Below, piece by piece: positions 11,502 through 22,940 of a stretch of DNA of 64,000 bases. This DNA comes from Micropterix aruncella (lineage: Eukaryota; Arthropoda; Insecta; Lepidoptera; Micropterigidae), in the NCBI GenBank assembly GCA_944548615.1, contig OX155979.1, positions 14,165,597 through 14,229,596 on the forward strand, in the 5' to 3' direction. The translations under genes were made by a program, and so were the position numbers. A model generated the notes under the pieces. The model ran no database searches. It was not told the DNA's origin and saw only the letters and a program-made list of their open reading frames with translations. The stretch's first letter is position 1, and the number at the start of each line of letters is the position of its first letter.

Positions 11502-13088
11502 ATGACTACCCGTGCCCTCACCAAAGTAAGAGAGTTAGAATCACAATTAAATCTCACTCTATTAGAATTGAAAAATAAAAACGAATTATGTGATAAACTA
11601 TTGGAGGAACGTGAAGAAAATGAAAGCGAGATTATTAAAATAATTGACAAACATACGAGCTTGAAAAATGACTTGGCTAATCTGCACACAGAAAACAAAG
11701 ATCTACTGAAATGCTGTGAACTACTAAAATGTCAAGTTGAAGATTTTAACAAGTGCCAGGAGAACTACGAAGATGCACTCCACCGTATCACAAGTCTGGA
11801 GCGTAAACTAGGCGACGCGGAAACCATCATCCAACGACTACAGGAAGAGAAGCAAGTCCAACTTAAAAAACAAAATAAAACTCTGTACAGTGAGTTAGTA
11901 GATTGTAATGTCCCGGTACGCACCTCAGATGTACTCTTAAGCCGCAATAGAAAGAAAAAAATAAATAAATTAAACAAATTTATTTTTAAAACGTCACACA
12001 AATTGTCTAGATTGCTAAAATCATATAAAACATGTCGTCGACTAAGAAAAGAGCGTCATGCTCTATTAAATAACTTAAATTTATGTAATGATGACCTAAC
12101 CCATTGTAGAAAAGCGTACGAGATCGACATTCAAAACTTGCAAGCTGAAATGCATAATTTAAGAATGTCCCTTCAGAACATTACTAGCAAGCACAATATG
12201 GCACAACAAAAATTTTGCGAGTACAATGAAACTGTAAGCCTTAAGATGAGTGAATGCAATGATGAGTATGCGGGAGCCGATTTAACACCGGTCACCCGTC
12301 TCGTATCGGATGAAATGCATCACTACTCTCCAGCGAGGCGGGTGATTTCGCCACAGAGCACCACATTAGCTATTACTGAATATAACAAATTGCAACAGTG
12401 TGTCGGTGCCGTACAATTATCTCCTAAAACTATAATTTTTTCGGATGACATAGGAATAAACATGGGTAGTATTTTGAAGAACTATGTAAGTGACTCAATT
12501 ATAAACTACTGCTATCCGGGTGCAACCTATCACCAAATTGTAAAAAATATTTAAAAAACTAAGCTAGATAGCAAAAATAATATACTAATAATGGTAGGAG
12601 CTAGTAGTTCGGTTAAAAAATCCGACTTAGTAAGCCTAATAGAATATTTAGGAAACTTGGGGTTGAAAAGGGTTTTCCATTGTGCTTTTCCTTACAATGA
12701 AAAAATAACAACACAGGAAAATAGACACACTCACATGCTAAATACTAGTTTATACAATCTAGCCACTCAAAATGACATTTTGCTATTTTGCGACATAAAT
12801 AAACCTAAATCAATGAGACTTAACTTAAAAAATAGATATGTTTTAAAAAAATATCAGACAATATATGCTAAACTGATAGCAGATGATATAAATACCCATA
12901 TTACTCAAAATAAAAACCATAAATCTTATCAAAAGTATTCCCCTATTATTGTGGTAAAATATACTGCCGATATTGCAGAGTCGACAAGCGCACGTAGTAA
13001 AAGTGACACCACTGCGATGATACCATGCGACGCATCAGAAACAAATTCTGAAGACCTTATACTCATGAATGCACCTCATTTAAACTAA
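11502..13088 (+). CDS. CR1-like LINE ORF1 (coiled coil plus esterase-like), one in-frame stop
   Basis: This is the nucleic-acid-binding first ORF of the retrotransposon, with an ATG at 11502. About 350 codons are open to a TAA at 12552-12554, after which the same frame resumes for 178 codons to 13088, so a single stop separates the two parts. Residues 1-125 are a strongly charged heptad-rich coiled coil. Residues 148-195 are basic (NRKKKINKLNKF). A second coiled coil follows at 200-250. From about 305 onward the sequence resembles the SGNH/GDSL esterase of CR1 ORF1 proteins (IIFSDDIGINMGSILK, YPGATYHQI, then MVGASSSV and FPYNEKI), although the GDS nucleophile box is degenerate. The ORF ends at NAPHLN just after a slippery heptamer. 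Confidence 0.85.
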
Positions 13089-15937
13089 AGTCTAAGACAA
13101 ATGGAAAGCTATTACATCTAGTTCATCAGAACATACAGGGCTTTCTACGCAAAGAACTAGAGGTCGAGTTATTTCTTGAAACAAGCAAATTGGACATCCT
13201 TTGTTTAACGGAACATTTTCTTAAAAACTACCAAATTCTAAATTTTGCTAATTATGACGTGGTTAGTGCCTTCTACCGTCAGACCACTACTCAAGGCGGT
13301 TCTTTGATATTAGTTCAGAAGAATATAAAAGCAAGAGAACGCAAAGACATTTCTATACTCTCAGTAGAATGTAAAATAGAAATATCATGTGTTGAGTTAG
13401 AGAGACACATCGTGGTTTGCGTCTACAGGCCACCATACAATCATAGCTTTTCCTGCTTTGAATTAGTTTTGGAAGATGTAATGAAAATTCTTTCCAAAAG
13501 CAAAAAATTTATTGTAATTTGTGGAGACTTTAATACAAACCTTTTAGAAGATTCATCATTCAAAACCAGACTAATTTGTTTATTTAAATCATTTAATTTA
13601 CATAATATTTTTAATGAGCCAACCAGAATTACATCAAAAACAGCAACCTGTATAGATAACATCTTCTGCAATTGTGAGTTTACTGGTCAGAAGATTATAA
13701 ACTGTCTCCAGTCTGACCACAGTGGACAGTCTGTTTTACTCCCATGTTTCCTTAATCATAATAAAATTAAAATCAAGAAACGTATTATAAATAAAAATCT
13801 ATTAGAAAGATACAAAACAGCAATAAAAGAAAAGCTCTCCTTAAATATTTTTAAAACAAATGACCCTAATAAGTTTTATGGGGAAATGTTTTCAATTTTG
13901 GTATCTGAATTTGATAAAAAAATTAAACTTAAAGAGCGTCAATTAGAACCCAAATTCAAGTTCACTGACTGGGCGACTAAAGGCATTCGTAATAGCAGAG
14001 GTCGATTATTTGAATTGTATGATGAAAAGTTATACAATCAAAGTTTGCACTTTGTAAACTACGTAAAGACATATTCAAGGATTTTTAAGAAAGTATGTTT
14101 AGTAGCTAAATCAAATTTCATAAAGCGCAAGGTTATTAATTCAGAAAATAAAGCTAAAACTGTTTGGAAAATTATAAATAGTGAGACCAAAAAAAAAACA
14201 GCATTCAATAAACAGATCACATTAAAGACATCTCATGATAAAGTTAGTTCAGACAAGGAAGTGGCACAAGAATTTGAAACGTTCTTCACAAACATCCCAT
14301 TAAAAACTACTGGACATCTGAGTTCCTCCATTTCAATAGCAAACAATCTACTAAAGTCAAATACTGGCCGATGTGAGGCTGTATTTGATTTTAAGCAAAT
14401 AGATTCCGAGACGATAGTCAAAGCGTTCCACGTTTTGAAACTAAAAAACACTGAGGATTTGTGGGGTATGTCTGTTAAGTTTTGTGAATATATCATAGAC
14501 GATATTGCGCCGTATCTAGAAACAATCCTAAACGGATGCATTGAAAATGGCGTGTTTCCGGATTTACTAAAGTGTAGCAAGGTTGTACCCTTGTTCAAAT
14601 CTGGCGATACAGAAGATCCTGGAAATTACAGACCGGTGTCTATATTGCCAGTGCTAAGCAAAATATTTGAAAAGATTTTATTAAACCAAATGCTTCCTCA
14701 TTTCAACTTAAACCGATTACTTCATGATCAGCAATTTGGCTTCACCAAAGGACGTTCCACCACAGATGCTGGGGTAGCGCTACTACAAAACATCTATAGT
14801 GCCTGGAATGACTCGCAGGATGCTATTGGAATATTCTGCGACTTATCTAAGGCTTTTGACTGTGTAGATCATAATACGTTATTACTAAAACTAGATCACT
14901 ACGGTATAAGGGGAAAATCTCTTAGCTTGCTTAAATCATATTTGACAGATAGAATCCAAAAAGTACAGATAAATGAGACAAAGTCACAAGGATCGCAAGT
15001 TAAAATGGGCGTACCACAGGGTTCTATACTGGGACCGTTTCTGTTTTTAGTATACCTAAATGACCTGCCCTTTATGGTACAGAGTCTAACTAAAATCACA
15101 CTATTTGCGGATGACACCTCGTTAATTTTCAAACTAAACAAACAAAATACAAATGTGGACGAAATAAATATTGCTCTTGCACAGATTCATGACTGGTTTG
15201 CTTCTAACAATCTGGTTTTAAATTCAAATAAAACTAAATGTATTCGTTTTTCGCTTTCTAACAGCAGAAATAACTTTAATGTTACTCTAAATAATGAAAA
15301 ATTAGACTTCATAGAACAGACGGTATTCTTGGGAATCACGTTGGATTCTAAACTAAAATGGGATTCACACATTACCAAACTGTCAACAAGGCTTAGTTCA
15401 GCCGCATATGCTGTTATGAAAATCCGTCAAATTACCGATGTTGATACTGCGAGGCTAGTATATTTCTCTTATTTCCACAGTATTATGTCTTACGGCATCT
15501 TACTGTGGGGACAAGCTGCAAGTATGCCCTCAATCTTTATTCTACAAAAACGGGCGGTTAGAGCCATATACAACTTGCGCAGACGTGATTCCCTAAGAGA
15601 ATTATTCAAAGAAATTAACATTCTTACTGTACCTAGTCAATACATATTTGAAAACATTATGCATGCACGAAAAAATATATCTCATTATTCAAAAAACTGT
15701 GACAATCACAAATACAATACTAGAAATAAAAATAAATATAGAGTGACAAAATTTAGACTAAGTAAGATAAGCAATTGTTTCATGGGAAACTGTATACGGT
15801 TCTATAATAAAATTCCAGAGGACATACAGGGTCTATCAGACACTCAGTTTAGAAGTAAAATTAAAAATATTCTATATAAGAAGGCTTACTACAAAGTAGT
15901 AGATTTTATTAATGATATTGATTTTTTTTTGGAATGA
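13052..15937 (+). CDS. CR1-like LINE ORF2: APE endonuclease and reverse transcriptase
   Basis: The frame is open from 13052 (after a TGA at 13049) with no ATG before the endonuclease core. It is in the -1 frame relative to ORF1 and overlaps it by 37 bases. The endonuclease shows HQNIQG, LTEHF, VYRPP, GDFN and QSDHSG. The reverse transcriptase shows YRPVSILPVLSKIFEK, QFGFTKGRSTTDA, FCDLSKAFDCVDH, GVPQGSILGP and the catalytic FADD at about 15110. The thumb and C-terminal part (FLGITLDSKLKWDSH, RAVRAIYNL) run to the TGA at 15935-15937. No frame break was seen, so this is probably a recent insertion. The lack of a start codon suggests translation by frameshifting or termination-reinitiation. Confidence 0.9.
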   Translation, partial: RPYTHECTSFKLKSKTNGKLLHLVHQNIQGFLRKELEVELFLETSKLDILCLTEHFLKNYQILNFANYDVVSAFYRQTTTQGGSLILVQKNIKARERKDISILSVECKIEISCVELERHIVVCVYRPPYNHSFSCFELVLEDVMKILSKSKKFIVICGDFNTNLLEDSSFKTRLICLFKSFNLHNIFNEPTRITSKTATCIDNIFCNCEFTGQKIINCLQSDHSGQSVLLPCFLNHNKIKIKKRIINKNLLERYKTAIKEKLSLNIFKTNDPNKFYGEMFSILVSEFDKKIKLKERQLEPKFKFTDWATKGIRNSRGRLFELYDEKLYNQSLHFVNYVKTYSRIFKKVCLVAKSNFIKRKVINSENKAKTVWKIINSETKKKTAFNKQITLKTSHDKVSSDKEVAQEFETFFTNIPLKTTGHLSSSISIANNLLKSNTGRCEAVFDFKQIDSETIVKAFHVLKLKNTEDLWGMSVKFCEYIIDDIAPYLETILNGCIENGVFPDLLKCSKVVPLFKSGDTEDPGNYRPVSILPVLSKIFEKILLNQMLPHFNLNRLLHDQQFGFTKGRSTTDAGVALLQNIYSAWNDSQDAIGIFCDLSKAFDCVDHNTLLLKLDHYGIRGKSLSLLKSYLTDRIQKVQINETKSQGSQVKMGVPQGSILGPFLFLVYLNDLPFMVQSLTKITLFADDTSLIFKLNKQNTNVDEINIALAQIHDWFASNNLVLNSNKTKCIRFSLSNSRNNFNVTLNNEKLDFIEQTVFLGITLDSKLKWDSHITKLSTRLSSAAYAVMKIRQITDVDTARLVYFSYFHSIMSYGILLWGQAASMPSIFILQKRAVRAIYNLRRRDSLRELFKEINILTVPSQYIFENIMHARKNISHYSKNCDNHKYNTRNKNKYRVTKFRLSKISNCFMGNCIRFYNKIPEDIQGLSDTQFRSKIKNILYKKAYYKVVDFINDIDFFLE
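13079..13085 (+). promoter_or_regulatory. Predicted -1 ribosomal frameshift heptamer T TTA AAC
   Basis: In the ORF1 frame the codons are CAT TTA AAC TAA, so the canonical X XXY YYZ heptamer lies directly before the ORF1 stop codon. Slipping back one base gives TTT AAA CTA and enters the ORF2 frame. About 18 bases downstream GAAAGC can pair with GCTTTC (13104-13109 with about 13141-13146) and encloses a GTTC-atca-GAAC hairpin. This could be a stimulatory fold. Confidence 0.6.
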
Positions 15938-16239
15938 TTATAAAATCGAATATTCTTTTCTTATTTTATTGAAAATTGTTAACTGTGTAGGTATATTGTC
16001 TTTTTATTTTTTATTTTTGACTATTGTTGTTAATTATGACTATTTTAAATTTTATGACTATTTTAAATTCTAACTGTACCTATACTTTAAATTGCTTTTA
16101 AATATTTCTGTTGTTAAATATTTTATATCATTATCTATAATATAAACCGTACATTGTATCTCATTTTTGACGTCACATAGCAATTTTATACAAATTCTAT
16201 TGTGAATAAAAAACATTTTGATTTTGATTTTGATTTTTT

Positions 16240-16840
16240 GATATCATTTTCGGGTAACTCAATAATAACAAATTCATTTCTGGAAGAAAAAAAATACCTA
16301 TCCTTAGAAAATATATGAAATAATTGGTAAAATCCAGAAATCGTTGACATCTTTTTTTTACTTATACGAAGTTTACTTTTTAACCATAAGAGTTATCGGT
16401 ATGAAAAAAATATATTCTGACAGCCACACTTACTTGAATTACAAACATATATTTTTTATTCGACTGATATTGTAAAATGTGAGTGAAAAAAAATATAATT
16501 CATCGCACGGCAGACCGGCGTATTACGTCCGTTACGTAGAGACGGGCATCGACCCAAGTTAGATAATTACTTATCGGATTATTTAGTTTCTGCGATTGGC
16601 CAGTGAGTTAAAAACAAGAAGTACAATCGTTATTATTATTATGATAACTATATTATTATTGTTTTTACTATTTAATAAAAATAATTCATCATTCACACAC
16701 CGTACTAACTGATATTTGTGCACATACCTTAAATACTCTAAGTATTAATTTGTCTGCAATCCCTACCACTTCGTTGAAAAAATAATAGTAAGTATTATAT
16801 ACATATGATATAAGCACATACCTACCCATACTTACCTATT
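16240..16840 (+). repeat. Left TIR of large transposon, inner part
   Basis: Begins GATATCATTTTCGGGTAACTC and matches the reverse complement of 29245-29840 with about 10-15% divergence. Shared blocks include 'ttcatcgcacggcagaccgg', 'agtttctgcgat' and 'gcacatacctacccatac'. Confidence 0.8.
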
Positions 16841-17522
16841 AAAACACTGAAAATTGGCCATTCTTTTGAATGCCTATTTTCAATTTTTTCATTTCATTTC
16901 AGGTGAAACAGGGGCAACAACCTCTCTTTTTGTGGCCCTATAAGTGAAAAATGTATGGGCTATGACTTTACAAATTTTATACCAAATTAGATGATGAATT
17001 TGTACTTTTAGTTTTTAAATGTATGATTAACTTTAATCTTATTATTTAACACTTTACTGACTATTTTGTATATTACCCCTAGGGTACTTTCAACAACTTT
17101 TAGTACGTTTTCGAACCTACTCGAATTATTGACTATTTCAATTATTAGGCTTCTATTTTGATTATTTAATTTTTTACTGACTATTTTAGTTAGTATGATG
17201 ATTGACTCTTAGTAGGTACCCATTAAGATTATTGACTCTTTTAATTAATAAGCCTTTATTTGGTTTTGTAATAAGATTTTACAATAAATAACTTTTAGTA
17301 GGTTCCAATGTTTCTAAGATACTATTTATCCAATCTAATAGCTAAATTATTAACAACCTATGTATGCTAAGTAAAGATTAGAGTAGTAATTAGATTTACT
17401 ACCTAATATAAATATTTTGCCACGTCCAAGAGCGGTTTTTAGCCACCAATTGGACACGACGTAAATGTTATGTATGTTATATACTTAATATATGCTATCT
17501 AAACAAACATTATAATTTTTAC
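16841..17522. other. Internal subterminal region of large transposon
   Basis: Non-coding AT-rich sequence. Its part at 16990-17480 recurs in inverted orientation at about 48930-49260 (shared 'caagagcgg' and 'caattggacacgacg' blocks), so the element has a second, fragmentary copy in this window. Confidence 0.6.
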
Positions 17523-17870
17523 CTAAGGCATTCGCAATATCATGACAGCAGAAGTACTTTCCAGTACCTTTGTGTTTTCCAGTATCTCTGTGCACCCACA
17601 GCTTCTCAAGCTGGGTAATTGTGGTAATTTGCCTTTCTGCTGCTGCTGGTCTGCGAAGCCAGTATCCATAGTCAATAGCATAATTTTTGTCAAGCCATGA
17701 GTGACAGTGTTAGATACATGCACCATCATGCGAGTGTCCACATCTTCGTGGTTACGTATCACGTAACCACGAAGAAGCGTACGCTTTGTATCACGTGTGA
17801 TATTGGTTAAAATATTTGGTCCACCCATGTTGCAAACTTCCTTGCCGTTGTCAGAGCAAACAATCCTTCC
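17523..17870 (-). pseudogene. HEEADTR-family nuclease-like gene, C-terminal part
   Basis: The minus strand reads GKEVCNMGGPNILTN, then NHEDVDTRMMVHVSNTV and TKIMLLTMDTG. After a frameshift it gives KLWVHRDTGKHKGTGKYF and HDIANA. In the invertebrate multi-copy family these correspond to GKQV..GP.VL, HEEADTR, the RTVDTDVV box and the W..FG.GK....IP.HEI segment. The first Glu and the last Asp of the acidic boxes are changed (HEDVDTR, DTG), so the copy is inactive. The preceding segment lies on the far side of the piggyBac-like insertion, at 24766-24811 and 27952-29033. Confidence 0.75.
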
Positions 17871-18469
17871 TTAACCCCTCTCCTCGCGGAATAAAATTCA
17901 GCCGTCCCATTCGCGCGCGACCTTTTTGCGCGCAAAATCGACGACCTTGATAAAAACGACCATAACTTGTAAACCACTATACGGATCATAAAAAGAAGAA
18001 CTGTAAAATGATCGCATTGAAATTTGACATATAAAACATTATAACCTTATCTCGTAAATCAATTAAGATAATAATGGCGACAAATTACAAATTTGGCGAA
18101 GTGAAAAAACTCGCCTATTTATCATTTCGATGTTTTTATCACAAAATACGAAAGTCTATGAGGAAATTGTAGTTACAGTTATGTTCTTTATTAAATGCTT
18201 TACCAAAACCATTATTTTGTTTTACTTCTTTGCATACAAAAATATTTAGTTTTTCAGTCATAATAACCAAGAAAAATTTGATGTCTCCTCGTAAAAATTT
18301 TTTTTTTTAATTTTGTATTTCTGACTACTTAGGGACTTTATTTATATGAAATTCTTTCATAATAACTTTTCCACTACACTACACTTCTTATAAAATCATA
18401 CCAGTTCTTTCAGCTTTGTCTAATATTACAGAAAAATCCAAACTTTTGCGAGTCGGTGACGAAAATTTG

Positions 18470-19510
18470 GCATTAACTTTGACAGGTCATAATACAAAAG
18501 TGGATAAAGTTTTTCAAATATATTGTGTTATTATGTGCTTATTATATGTCTAATAACTAATTATTATACTCTAAAGAGTCACATTTCATAGAAAAACTAT
18601 AGGAAATCACACTCAAAATATGGTAATTCTTCTATACTAATTACGTAAACAAATAGGTATGCGCACCCCGCGATTTCGCGAATATCGATAAAATTAGGCA
18701 GCGCGCCTGTCTATGCAATACGCCGCGGTGCGATCTCATTTGTTTAGGCAAATTCGGAGTGTGATTTTCTAGTTTCTTCTATGAAATGTGACTGGAGTAT
18801 AATAATTAGTTATTGGACATCTAATACGCGTCAAGTTTTCAATACATTCGAAAAACTTCTAACCACTTTTGTATGCCTTTGCAATTATTATGAAATCAGA
18901 CTATCGCGGTTGCTTCACATTATAGCTTTATAAACGAATTTACCGCGTGAAGTGTGTAGCACCCGACGTTTCGGCGACGTTGCCCAGGGTAGACTGGACA
19001 GCGGCGGCTGCAACGTCGCCGAAACGTTGGTGTCCAAACTTTACGTGGTAAATTCGTTTTTTAACCACATTTGTATCATGCCTTTGCAATTATTATGAAA
19101 AAGATTATCGCGGTTGTTTGACATTATAAATAGCTTTATAAACAAATTTACCGCGTGAACTTTGTGGCACCCGACGTTTCGGCGACGTTGCAGCCGCCGT
19201 TGTCCAGGGTAGACTGGACAGCGGCCGCTGCAACATCGCCGAAACGTCGGGTGCCACAAAGTTCACGCGGTAAATTCGTTTATAAAGCTATTTATAATGT
19301 CAAACAAACGCGTTAAGTTTTTGATTTCATAATAATGGCAAAGGCATTATACAAAGTGGTTAAAAAACGAATTTACCGCGTGAAGTTTGTAGCACCCCAC
19401 GTTTCGGCGACGTTGCAGCAGCCGTTGTCCCGAGTAGACTGGACAGCGGCCGCTGCAACATCGCCGAAACGTCGGGTGCTACAAACTTCACGCGGTATAT
19501 TCGTTTTTTA
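18470..19510. repeat. Cluster of nested long palindromes
   Basis: Three hairpin units of about 130-145 bp (18932-19058, 19140-19285, 19365-19508) each have the form CGAATTTACCGCGTG...CACGCGGTAAATTCG around a GC-rich core (CCCGACGTTTCGGCGACGTT...). Their flanks are inverted too: 19070-19140 mirrors 19285-19360, extending that palindrome to about 290 bp. Further left, 18480-18620 mirrors 18760-18890 ('ctaataactaattattatac' and its complement). No coding frame was identified. Confidence 0.85.
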
Positions 19511-19569
19511 ACAACTTTTGTATAATAATTATTATTTTCTAGAAGAAAACTCAAGAAACCATTTTTTTT

Positions 19570-19660
19570 TTATTTCAAAGTTCAAAGTTCAAAGTTTATT
19601 TATTCCAAAAAACCCGGTAAGGGTATAGAACTTACAATTAATAAATACATTTTTTATAAT
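19570..19660 (-). repeat. 3' end of a LINE or SINE with (AACTTTG)n tail
   Basis: The minus strand ends in AATAAATAAACTTTGAACTTTG, a polyadenylation-like signal followed by a short tandem tail typical of insect non-LTR elements. No coding part remains. Confidence 0.5.
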
Positions 19661-20237
19661 ATTCATATTTTAAACATATCATATATCTGGCAAAAATAAA
19701 ATTAAATCAAGTTAGAAATCTGAAAGTCAATAAACTATACAAAATCAACCATTACATTGTCTAAATATTAAAAATATCATTTAGAAATATCAAAAATAGA
19801 ATAAATTTCCAGTACAAAATTTTACAGTAACAGTCATTTGATAAAAATAAAACAAACATGTCATAAAAATAAACAAAACAATTGTACCGACTAAAATAAA
19901 AACTTTCATCAGTTGGTATATTAGGTATACAATTATTCGTTTCTTTATATACAAAAGAAACATAGAAAAATATGAGATTGGATTTTATCATTTATTTTTT
20001 ATGCGACTTATGCTTTAATTTTTTTTTATTGGTACTAAATATCCAGTACAAAATAGTACATGCACGTTTAAAAATTGCCACATTTGATAAAAATTTATAA
20101 TGTATCACAAAAAAAAGTGCATAACACACATCACGTTACATCGTTGAAATATAATGATACATATAATCGAGTAATGGAGTTTCATCAAAATTCCTTGTAA
20201 TTCAACAAAATTTCGAGTGAAACGTCGTTATTCTATA
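19661..20237. other. AT-rich non-coding sequence
   Basis: No gene or repeat was recognised. A possible alternative last exon of the minus-strand gene begins at 20322, after the acceptor TTTTAATTTTCAG. Confidence 0.35.
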
Positions 20238-20637
20238 TGAAACAGTAATAACAAAACGCCGCCCGTCGCTCTCCGCCGCGCGCCGCGCGCCGGCTACTCG
20301 CCCCGCCGCCGCTAGAGGTCGTCTGAAAATTAAAACAATATTATTAGTTCTCACGTCCTGTCTAAATTTCAATTCAATTTCAAAAACCTAATTCTGTTGT
20401 AGTGATCGAAAATTTCCCCTGACCGCAAATTTCTGTTTCTTTATTCCATCATAACTTCTAAACGCTCAGACCGATTTAGAAGTCTGCGGTATTACTAGAA
20501 TCGTTATGTCATCCCGTAACAGTCCAGTGAAAAATGAATCCCCTTAGGGAATATAAAATCAATTGATACGTAGTAAAATTATTCATAAGTAGTAGAAAAG
20601 ATATGTAGTAAAATTATTCATCGTAATATTCAAATTG

Positions 20638-20775
20638 TCGAACGGTACGCAAACCGTCCAGTAGCGCCCGGGGAAATCCACCAGGAGAAACCGATCCACT
20701 AGCCGTGAGGCCTGAGACGCAAGAGCCTTACCTGGGGTAGCCTTTTACACGAGGAGGCTACTGAATTGAGTTTCA
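20638..20775 (-). repeat. GC-rich family, second subfamily, fragment
   Basis: The reverse complement of part of 35560-36290 and 50055-50770 (shared 'ccaggagaaaccgatccac' and 'gaggcctgagacgc' type blocks). Confidence 0.6.
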
Positions 20776-20835
20776 CAGAATCAAGGATCAGCAGACAAGA
20801 AGCCAACAAACTAAAAACACAAGGCAAGCTACTGG

Positions 20836-21040
20836 GTCGAATTATAATATTCCGATTGTAAAGTCCTCATTTGCCCAAAGGCATTTTTACTTCCTTGCGC
20901 CGAGATTTTATAATAATTTAAATGAGAGTTATAAGAATGCAAACAACTTAAATTCATTCAAAATACTTATAAAGAAGTACCTGCTTGAAAGGGGTCCAAT
21001 GTATGCGGAGTCTCAATTGCTCTCGCTAATAATTTAAGTT
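20836..21040 (+). pseudogene. LINE ORF2 C-terminal remnant
   Basis: The frame YNIPIVKSSFAQRHFYFLAP, then RFYNNLNES and FKILIKKYLLERG, has the shape of the end of Jockey-type ORF2 proteins (H.F...P..YN.L). It ends at a natural TAA. Nothing upstream is coding. Confidence 0.6.
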
Positions 21041-21189
21041 GTTTTATTAAATTATATATTACTACCTAAACCAAATCTCGTGTATTATTTCCTATGTATA
21101 CTATATGTACTAATATATATGTAATAATATATATATGTACTAATATATGTATAAAGATATTCAAAGTATGCAGATAATTGAGATTTCAA

Positions 21190-22285
21190 GTGAAATAGCC
21201 CTGTTTTCTCTTGTATGAGCTCCTTCATATACGAAATTCTCCTATCCTGACTAAAATGTATTCTCCAAAAGAAAAAGAAGAATAATAATGAGTATTCTAT
21301 GTATCTAGACCCATTTGTTAGGTCCTTATGCACTTGGTTTTAGCTAGTTTGAATCAATTTAAGGTTTATAAGTTAGAATCGGCTGGTAACATACACTTTT
21401 AAAATCTCGTCTCGGTGAATAATATTGATTTTTGATGTACTATGACACAATTCCTATATAGTGGATTATCAAAGGTGTTCTATAGTTAGAGACTTCCAGA
21501 TCAATGTATGCTAATAGTTTTAAGTCACTTTTCCAATATCGGATGATGATTGACCTGTTTTCACTTGTACGAGAGCTCCTTCATATATGAAATTCTCCTA
21601 TCCTGACTAAAATGTATTCTCCAAAAGAAGAAGAAGAATAATAATGAGTATTCTATGTGTCTAGACCCATTTGTTAGGTCCTTATGCACTTGGTTTTAGC
21701 TAGTTTGAATCAATTTGAGGTTTATAAGTTAGAATCGGCTGGTAACATACACTTTTAAAATCTCGTCTCGGTGAATAATATTGATTTTTGATGTACTATG
21801 ACACAATTCCTATATAGTGGATTATCAAAGGTGTTCTATAGTTAGAGACTTCCAGATCAATGTATGCTAATAGTTTTAAGTCACTTTTCCAATATCGGAT
21901 GATGATTGCCCTGTTTTCACTTGTACGAGAGCTCCTTCATATATGAAATTCTCCTATCCTGACTAAAATGTATTCTCCAAAAGAAGAAGAAGAATAATAA
22001 TGAGTATTCTATGTGTCTAGACCCATTTGTTAGGTCCTTATGCACTTGGTTTTAGCTAGTTTGAATCAATTTAAGGTTTATAAGTTAGAATCGGCTGGTA
22101 ACATACACTTTTAAAATCTCGTCTCGGTGAATATTATTGATTTTTGATGTACTATGACACAATTCCTATATAGTGGATTATCAAAGGTGTTCTATAGTTA
22201 GAGACTTCCAGATCAATGTATATAGTGGATTATCTATATATAGTGGATTATCAAAGGTGTTCTATAGTTAGAGACTTCCAGAAAA
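21190..22285. repeat. Tandem repeat, about 355-bp unit, three copies
   Basis: The block 'ccctgttttc' recurs at about 21200, 21554 and 21910 (spacing 354-356). The intervening sequence, including 'ctcctatcctgactaaaatg' and 'gaatcggctggtaacatac', is almost identical between units. The array ends with an extra 50-bp partial repeat of 'gtggattatcaaaggtgttc'. It lies in the 3' part of the spliced gene. Confidence 0.9.
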
Positions 22286-22639
22286 ATGAATAAATACAGA
22301 CCTTAGAGTGCTAGGCGGCGAAAGGCAGACAGGGGAAGCAGAGCGCGTACGCAGCGGCGATGTCTGAAAAGTAACAAAATACTGCTTAGTAGGATCGTCG
22401 ATAATCTGACCGTCCTTAGAAGAATTGGTGTATTTGTACCCGCCGAAGACCGAGATTGAGAGAACGGGTGACTCTATAAATATCTCGGTCTCTCCGGGAA
22501 AATTTCAAACTCCTTCCTGGAAAAATTATCTAAAACCGCAATTTCCGCATCTCACATTCTTCGGCTTCGAAGGGGGAGCGAATGGGCGGTACGGTAAACG
22601 TTCACATGCGGCAAGGCAGCTGTCCTAAACCTACCTAAA

Positions 22640-22810
22640 CTAGCGATTAGCGATTCGAAACTGGTTACAGGTTCGAAGTCGCTCGAGTGATCCTCTCCCT
22701 TGTCTTGCGGTGATCGGTGTGTACCGAATCTATCGCGGACCATGGCATCCTTTGTCCGGCTATCTCCTGGTATCGGGTAGCCGAATGGTCGAATAGAGTC
22801 GTCTTCGGAT
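22640..22810 (-). repeat. GC-rich 670-bp family, fragment
   Basis: Contains 'ctggttacaggttcgaagtc', 'tctatcgcggaccatgg' and 'ggtagccgaatggtcg' blocks of the family. Confidence 0.65.
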
Positions 22811-22940
22811 ACTTTTAAACGCAATTTTGCTACTTAAATCTATGGTTTTAATGATATTGAGTATTCATGTGAGTTATTAGGAAGGTAAAGTACTCGTACC
22901 GAAAAGTTTTGGAAAATAAATAAATATTTGTATTTTATAC

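Larger units (their letters stand above)
10816..16239 (+). mobile_element. Near full-length CR1-like non-LTR retrotransposon
   Basis: The element has a 5' UTR of about 690 bp, ORF1 (11502-13088), ORF2 (13052-15937), a 3' UTR with an AATAAA at 16206 and a terminal (GATTTT)n-type tail ending at about 16239. The insertion point is fixed by comparison with the uninterrupted right TIR of the host transposon. The first 55 bp contain a near-duplicate of the flanking sequence 'ggactataagtacttgggc', so the exact 5' end is uncertain. An esterase-like ORF1 together with an APE endonuclease and RT ORF2 and a microsatellite tail is typical of the CR1 group. Confidence 0.85.

Noticed and set aside
12552..12554. 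ORF1 stop as a programmed readthrough site
   Set aside because: The AT-rich context shows no known readthrough signal, and a single point mutation is the simpler explanation.
21190..22285. CRISPR-like array
   Set aside because: The unit is about 355 bp without distinct spacers; it is an ordinary tandem repeat in a eukaryotic genome.
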